Positions 34,501 through 38,061 of a stretch of DNA of 38,061 bases are shown one piece after another; positions within the stretch are counted from its first letter, which is position 1; each line of letters starts with the position of its first letter. This stretch comes from Methanomicrobiaceae archaeon (GTDB taxonomy: Archaea > Halobacteriota > Methanomicrobia > Methanomicrobiales > Methanomicrobiaceae). Location: the NCBI GenBank assembly GCA_029762625.1, contig JARVGI010000003.1:145909-183969 (forward strand), written 5' to 3'. The notes under the pieces were generated by a model that worked only from the letters and a program-made list of their open reading frames with translations, did no database searches and was not told the DNA's origin. A program made the translations under genes and the position numbers.

Positions 34501-36782
34501 GACCGTCCTATCCGATCGCCGAGGAGAAGATCGAGGGCTACCAGAACAGCCTGGAGAACACGCTGGGCTACGCCAAGGTGACCATCGACCCGCAGGCGGG
34601 GACCGCCACCGTGGAGATCAAACCGGTCGCCGAGATCGCGACCGACGGCAGCGGGGTCGCGTACATCTATCCCGAGGGAAGCGTCTATGAGACGTTCGTG
34701 CTCGAACTGCCGACAGGGCCGAGGATCTGGTACGTCGACGACGACGGCGGCGCGGACTTTGCCACCATCCAGGCGGCGGTGGATGCCGCAAAGGCCGGTG
34801 ACATGGTGGTCGTAAAAGACGGTCACTATATCGAGAATGTCGATATATCGAAGAGAATTACACTCGAATCAGAACACGGGGCGGCGTCGACCATCATCGA
34901 GACCGCAAACCCCATGAGCGTCGATTCCGTGATCGAGGTGACCGCTGATTTCGTGAACATCACCGGGTTCACCCTGACGATGGCGGATGTCGGCGGATCG
35001 GGCATCTACCTCATCGATGCGGATAACTGCACCATCACCGATACGGTGAGCGAGACGAACGGATGGGGCATACGCCTGAAAAATGCAACGCATAATGTCA
35101 TCCGGAACACCACCAATATCGACTGTTACCGGGGCATTGCGCTCTACGAGGGTTCGAACGAGAACCTCATCGAGGGCAACGAAGTGAGCTGGAATGCGGA
35201 CTACGGCATCTGGCTCGAAGGATCCCATGCCAACACTATCGTCCGGAACAATGCATCGGGTGCGGAAGGAGGCGGGGCATTCAACCTCCGTGCATCGCAC
35301 GACAACATCATCGCCGAGAACGTGCTCGACTGCTACGATCCGGAAGGCCCCCACGGGCTCACCCTCGAGTGGGGATCGACCAACAACCGCATCTACCTGA
35401 ACAATTTCAAGAACACCATCCTGCCCGCCAACGGGGATGCGACCGGCAACCTCTGGGTATCCCCGGAGCCGGTGGACTATACCTGCGGGTCTGCCGCCTT
35501 CAGCAGTCTCCTCGGCAATTACTGGGATCGCTATACCGGTGCGGACCTCGATGGCAACGGTATCGGGGACACCCCCTATATCGTCCCGGACGGCCTCGGC
35601 ACCGACTCCTATCCGCTGATGGGCGAGTGGCAGGACGGCGAGATCCTGTACTCCGCCCCGCCGGCCCCGACCGTGGACTTCAGCGCGAACGTGACCTCGG
35701 GCGATGCCCCGCTCACCGTGCAGTTCACCGACCAGTCCCTCGGTGAAGATATGGTCGACTGGGCCTGGGACTTCGATAGCGACGGCACGGTGGATGCCAC
35801 CGCACGCAATCCGATCTGCACCTACAACACCCCCGGCACTTACACGGTCTCCCTCACGGTCACCAATGCCGGCGGCAGCAGTGATGATGAGGTGAAGGTC
35901 GACTTCATCACGGTGAATGTTCCCCCGGTCCCCCCGACTGCCGCCTTCACCGCGGATGTGACCTCCGGCGACGCTCCTCTCACCGTCCGGTTCACCGATG
36001 CATCAACCGGTGACGCTCCCCTCAGCTGGTCCTGGGATTTCGACAATGACGGTATCATCGACAGCACCGAGCAGAACCCCACATTCACCTACGCCACCGC
36101 GGGCACCTATACGGTCTCCCTCACCGTCACGAATATTGCAGGCAGTGATTCCGAGGTGAAGGAAGGCTACATCATCGTCACCGCACCTCCCGTGCTGACG
36201 GCGATCACGGTATCGCCCGATGCCGCCACGCTCCTGGCAGGTGAATCGCAGCAGTTCAGCGCGACCGCCTACGATCAGTATGGCACTGAAATGACCGGGC
36301 TCACCTTCAGCTGGTCGAGTTCGGATGCGTCGGTCGGCACGATTACCGCGGACGGGTCCTTCACGGCGGTGCAGGCCGGCACCACCACCGTCACCGCGAC
36401 GAGCGGCACCGTTTCTGGCTCTGCTGAGGTCAGCGTGATGGAATCCGGAGCTGCAACCCCGCTTGATAGGGCCATAGATCTCGAGATGTACGTGGGCGGG
36501 CTCGATCTGCCTGCCGGTATCACGAATGCCCTGCTGGCAAAACTCGACGGCGTCGTCGATGGTCTCAGGGCCATGGAGGATGCGGAATCCGGCCCTGGTG
36601 AGAACAAGCCCGGCAACGCTGCGAACCACGGTGCACCCGGTCTGAAACCGATCCAGAACAGGCTCACCGCATTCACCAACCAGGTCGAGGCGCTCCAGGG
36701 GAAGAAGATCCCGGCAGAGACCGCCGACGAGCTGCTCCGGATGGCAGAAGATCTTCTTGCCCTGCTTGCCGATTCCGGGTAA
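31509..36782 (+). CDS. Giant multidomain surface protein: W domain, PKD, NosD-type helices, metallophosphatase, Big
   Basis: Secreted protein of 1757 residues. Start TTG 31509, six bases after GAGGTGA, gives the signal MTNRLTIALVFVLCIVLF..., parallel to the 37864 gene. Order: W domain (27-226, with WEEMRDTLPVYGDGVTHYY and WDMHETLPASRWHYYY), a beta domain (230-360), PKD 1 (365-450), right-handed parallel beta-helix of NosD type (455-695), a fibronectin-like segment (705-795), calcineurin-like phosphoesterase (800-1031, with YGDSQD, LLHSGDLVND, MGNHE, FHHPPYTS, NGEVHVYER), second beta-helix (1073-1365), PKD 2 and 3 (1385-1558), a Big-type domain (1563-1645) and a helical C-terminus (1651-1757). 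The phosphatase motif normally GHxH reads GEVH, so one metal ligand is changed. It has no C-terminal anchor. The domains suggest a cell-surface or matrix protein. Confidence 0.88.
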   Translation: MTNRLTIALVFVLCIVLFAAPAAAYTTELTVTKYDPYGAVIDTRTITWEEMRDTLPVYGDGVTHYYMHGPTFDDSSFDALWDPIEEVNIDTRDYGAAMGTDVKDLCDLVGGAEPGDTVQIKAADNFNKWFDYEDVYHPEPEQGTMVITWYTADTADGDDGSVGDGHYSNGMRLLFFADTSTNPWGWNVYGNWDMHETLPASRWHYYYGGGFWPSSSGLSVKYVAQINIYQPNLISCDASGNPVDSFAPGETVYVKGMGLDAETSYTLWIQGEPVLLTPLDKLERPVIGGTYVLSTANNPSGAQETVATDASGDFAPVAIWTAAETLGKYDIVADNLARGTVGTYGSYDEIDNPGWEGFEVAVPTVPPVAGFSAGATSGVAPLTVSFTDASTGTAPLVYAWDFEDDGTVDSTERNPVHAYTDAGTYTVNLTVTNAYGSDTETKTDYVTVYAMLPVHNLNTGARYLTIQEAVDAASAGDVLEVGDGSYTENVLVDKALTIRSENGTAAVTVTAASPALPVFDIDADGVTIEGFTVRGPTDTHVAGIEIVGYDNCRVTANDCAGCYNGIHIGGDGTGNIVTDNYCHENTRRGISVRDTAYGNSITGNTVENNADAGICIKDMTHDNVLWLNDVINNRVEILTANTAHSPEPLTYSYQGGVHTGHLGNYYYDYSGTDADGDGVGTPSYSYGTYGDDYPLMAPCSNYAETVLFFWGPYLTGTTTTATVVNVKTPEAATVTVEYADDAYYTAHGGYEHSATGEAGAELHHIELTGLSPGTLYHYRVVRSGAATADLHVRTLPESGTFSFVAYGDSQDQLPQFSQDERHKLVADRIAGEEDVAFLLHSGDLVNDATLTTDWDRFFSAGGAMLANVTIFPAMGNHEKNATLYYDIFGVPEYYSFDAGNAHFTLLDSNDWAWPKMDEQTAWLEADLATPADWNFVTFHHPPYTSEESHWGGYTNIREEWEDIFIANGVDVVTNGEVHVYERYEVNGITYMVLGIGGGPSYPIAEEKIEGYQNSLENTLGYAKVTIDPQAGTATVEIKPVAEIATDGSGVAYIYPEGSVYETFVLELPTGPRIWYVDDDGGADFATIQAAVDAAKAGDMVVVKDGHYIENVDISKRITLESEHGAASTIIETANPMSVDSVIEVTADFVNITGFTLTMADVGGSGIYLIDADNCTITDTVSETNGWGIRLKNATHNVIRNTTNIDCYRGIALYEGSNENLIEGNEVSWNADYGIWLEGSHANTIVRNNASGAEGGGAFNLRASHDNIIAENVLDCYDPEGPHGLTLEWGSTNNRIYLNNFKNTILPANGDATGNLWVSPEPVDYTCGSAAFSSLLGNYWDRYTGADLDGNGIGDTPYIVPDGLGTDSYPLMGEWQDGEILYSAPPAPTVDFSANVTSGDAPLTVQFTDQSLGEDMVDWAWDFDSDGTVDATARNPICTYNTPGTYTVSLTVTNAGGSSDDEVKVDFITVNVPPVPPTAAFTADVTSGDAPLTVRFTDASTGDAPLSWSWDFDNDGIIDSTEQNPTFTYATAGTYTVSLTVTNIAGSDSEVKEGYIIVTAPPVLTAITVSPDAATLLAGESQQFSATAYDQYGTEMTGLTFSWSSSDASVGTITADGSFTAVQAGTTTVTATSGTVSGSAEVSVMESGAATPLDRAIDLEMYVGGLDLPAGITNALLAKLDGVVDGLRAMEDAESGPGENKPGNAANHGAPGLKPIQNRLTAFTNQVEALQGKKIPAETADELLRMAEDLLALLADSG

Positions 36783-36796
36783 CCCACCTCTTTTTT
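36783..36796 (+). terminator. T-run terminator after the giant gene
   Basis: CCTCTTTTTTAAC, six T at about 36789-36794, seven bases after the stop at 36782. Archaeal U-tract terminator; no strong stem precedes it. Confidence 0.5.
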
Positions 36797-37461
36797 AACA
36801 GAATGTGCAATGCGATTTCGGCTCTGGACTGCACCCATTCACGCTGCAGCGGCATTGGAGGGATGATGACAATGTGCCGCAGTGCAGGCGTGCCCGATCG
36901 TCTGTGCCTCTTCAGTGATTCTTGGCCGCGTCGAACTCCCGAGTTCCCGACGCTCGCCCTGCCGGCAGCAATGCTGGTCGGCATCATGGACATCGCGTTC
37001 GACCTGCGGCGGAACGGAGTCCAGGGTCGGGAGACACCCGGCTGGCAGTGAGCACGATTCCGGGCAGCGTCCCGGAAGATGCACCTGGCGGAAAAATCCG
37101 CAGAATCGCTCTTTTTTATTCTCTGGATCCGGTACGTGGGCTCCGCTGCATCCTGCGGAAAGCGGGGTGCTTGTGCCGGTAGTGCTGTGCTTTCGGCCCA
37201 CCTGCATCATGAAGGCCCCTTCAGGATTCAATACCGTCTCTGGAATATGCCATGCATGGGGAGCGCAGGGGTCGGCGTCTGCGGGTCTGCTGGATTGGGG
37301 GGTGCGCTCGTGGAATTTCAAATATCATGAATATTTTGGGAAAATGCAATTTCGAGCAATATTAGCCCATTTTTGCGTCGTGCAAATGTCGATCGGATGC
37401 TCCCGGGGCGCAGGCGTTATCCTGCAGGATTACCTTCTGAGATAACCAATGGTCTGCACAT
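36797..37461. other. Intergenic stretch with hairpins, no recognisable gene
   Basis: Open frames are short and lack starts or family marks. Structures seen: TTCCGGG-CAGCGT-CCCGGAA (37058-37077) followed ten bases later by GCGGA-AAAA-TCCGC (37088-37101) and six T at about 37112, which could be a terminator or the end of a small RNA; and the 12-base palindrome ATCCTGCAGGAT (37419-37430). Confidence 0.4.
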
Positions 37462-37481
37462 ATTTTATAAGCTACAGATTC

Positions 37482-37525
37482 AGGTTCAATTAATAAAACG
37501 AATTTGTTAAACAAAGTATTTATAT
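37482..37525 (+). promoter_or_regulatory. Promoter of the last W-domain gene, conserved with 31148
   Basis: AGGTTCAATTAATAAA (37482-37497) and TTGTTAAACA (37504-37513) are identical to, and spaced like, the boxes at 31148-31179. TTAATAAA and TTTGTTAA form a near-palindrome around ACGAA. TATA GTATTTATAT at 37516-37525; start near 37547. Confidence 0.7.
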
Positions 37526-37547
37526 CCCCCTCAGATGAGGGCACTAT

Positions 37548-37863
37548 TGTATCAGTTTGAATTCGTGCGGATGTCTCCGTCCTGGTTCCATGCCTCATAC
37601 GGCATGTGATATGCAGAACTGATCTTGCTGAACGAGAGTGAAAAAGGTGGTCTCATGAGATCGTCGGGAACCGACGTAAAAACGGCAGCATTTTGGCTCC
37701 ATGTCACAGCGGAGGCCCCACCTGCAGGTGCACATGCATTCTGCCGTGCGGGCCTGCGCATTCATTGCACCAAAGGAGTCGACGCTGCCTGCCGGGGCGA
37801 CGGAGGAGCGCCCGTTCCTCTCATGAGACGCTCTTTTTCGGCGAACCACAGGTGATTGTAGCA
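37548..37863 (+). ncRNA. Long conserved 5' leader (candidate cis-regulatory RNA), copy 2
   Basis: About 316 untranslated bases. Shared blocks: TATCAGTTTGA (37550), CGTGCGG (37564), ATATGCAGAACTGATC (37609-37624), CGCTCTTTTTCGGCGAA (37829-37845), then GGTGAT and the ATG at 37864. Hairpins: CATGCC-TCATAC-GGCATG (37589-37606), CGTCGG-GAA-CCGACG (37662-37676) and GGGCG-ACGGAGGAG-CGCCC (37795-37813), whose loop keeps the GGAGGA of copy 1 while the stem sequence differs. No conserved open frame. Function inferred. Confidence 0.6.
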
Positions 37864-38061
37864 ATGAACAGGTTTACCTTTGCAATGGTAATGATGCTGT
37901 GCATCGTGCTCTTCGCTGCCCCCGCAGCGGCGGCGACGACCGAGGTGCACGTGGTAAAGTACGCCAATGACGGGACCACCGTCCTTGCCGAAACAACCGT
38001 CGACTATACCTGGATGGAGGCGAACCTCCCGGTCTACGGCGACGGGGTAACGCACTACTAC
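37864..38061 (+). CDS. W-domain surface protein, N-terminal part (cut by window end)
   Basis: Sixty-six codons from ATG 37864 to the window edge with no stop. The protein opens with a signal peptide MNRFTFAMVMMLCIVLFAAP ending near AAA, very like that of the 31509 gene, then TTEVHVVKYANDG, WMEANLPVYGDGVTHYY, the start of a W domain. GGTGAT is seven bases before the start. It is the sixth W-domain copy in the window and shares promoter and leader with the 31509 gene. Its full domain content cannot be seen; it may be another multidomain protein. Confidence 0.85.
   Translation, partial: MNRFTFAMVMMLCIVLFAAPAAAATTEVHVVKYANDGTTVLAETTVDYTWMEANLPVYGDGVTHYY

Noticed and set aside
36839-37321. 160-codon minus-strand frame in the gap after the giant gene
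   Set aside because: No start signal, no family marks, Cys/His/Pro-rich composition; overlaps hairpins and opposite frames equally open.
31148-37863. Insertion-sequence or transposon ends as cause of the duplicated leader
   Set aside because: The two copies are in direct orientation, diverged between blocks, followed by paralogous genes, and no transposase or terminal inverted repeats are visible; gene-plus-leader duplication explains it better.

Overview
The window looks like a chromosome segment of a methanogenic archaeon, most probably from the order Methanomicrobiales (a Methanoculleus, Methanofollis or Methanoregula relative). The evidence is archaeal DNA primase small subunit, Elp3, glycerol-1-phosphate dehydrogenase (archaeal lipid stereochemistry), pyruvoyl-dependent arginine decarboxylase, archaeal-type ArfC and ProS, UPF0058, UPF0179 and DUF63 proteins, TATA-box promoters about 25 bases before the start with many leaderless genes, T-run terminators, and PKD/PEGA/NosD surface proteins. 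The DNA is GC-rich, coding is dense, and long antisense ORFs are shadows. No rRNA, tRNA, CRISPR array or insertion sequence was seen.

Region 1 (1-8.6 kb) is housekeeping. A reverse operon holds UPF0058, elp3 and priS (cut by the window edge). Then come an ADP-ribosylglycohydrolase (+), egsA followed by UPF0179 (-), and a forward operon DUF63, SpoIIM-like, proS that diverges from egsA with starts 11 bases apart. A zinc-ribbon protein converges on proS, followed by pdaD (-).

Region 2 (8.6-21.4 kb) is mixed. It has a non-coding stretch with a helically phased AT-rich motif, a DOMON lipoprotein, a ferritin with a palindrome at its promoter, and a reverse operon of a two-subunit 2-oxoacid:ferredoxin oxidoreductase plus a disulfide-oxidoreductase-like flavoprotein. 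The promoter of that operon has an inverted repeat flanking its TATA box. Then follow a small membrane protein, a lipoprotein, arfC overlapping a GT-C-like membrane protein, a PAS histidine kinase with a stand-alone receiver, and a sorbosone/glucose-dehydrogenase-like propeller.

Region 3 (21.4-38 kb) is the accessory and most interesting part: a cluster of exported proteins on the + strand. Six of them share one roughly 200-residue domain, called here the W domain (marks: WMExxLP, GDGVTHYY, LCDLVGG, WDMHE). Two further genes carry domains resembling the sulfite-oxidase molybdopterin-binding fold but without an evident Mo-ligand Cys; one of these two also carries a W domain (A-W-A order). Inside the cluster, joined by GTGA start/stop overlaps, is an orphan WtpA-type tungstate/molybdate-binding lipoprotein. 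Two W-domain genes (31509 and 37864) share a near-identical promoter and a roughly 300-nt 5' leader with conserved blocks and a hairpin presenting a GGAGGA loop: a candidate undescribed cis-regulatory RNA. The genes may together form a cell-surface system tied to oxyanion (W/Mo) binding or extracellular redox; that role is inference.
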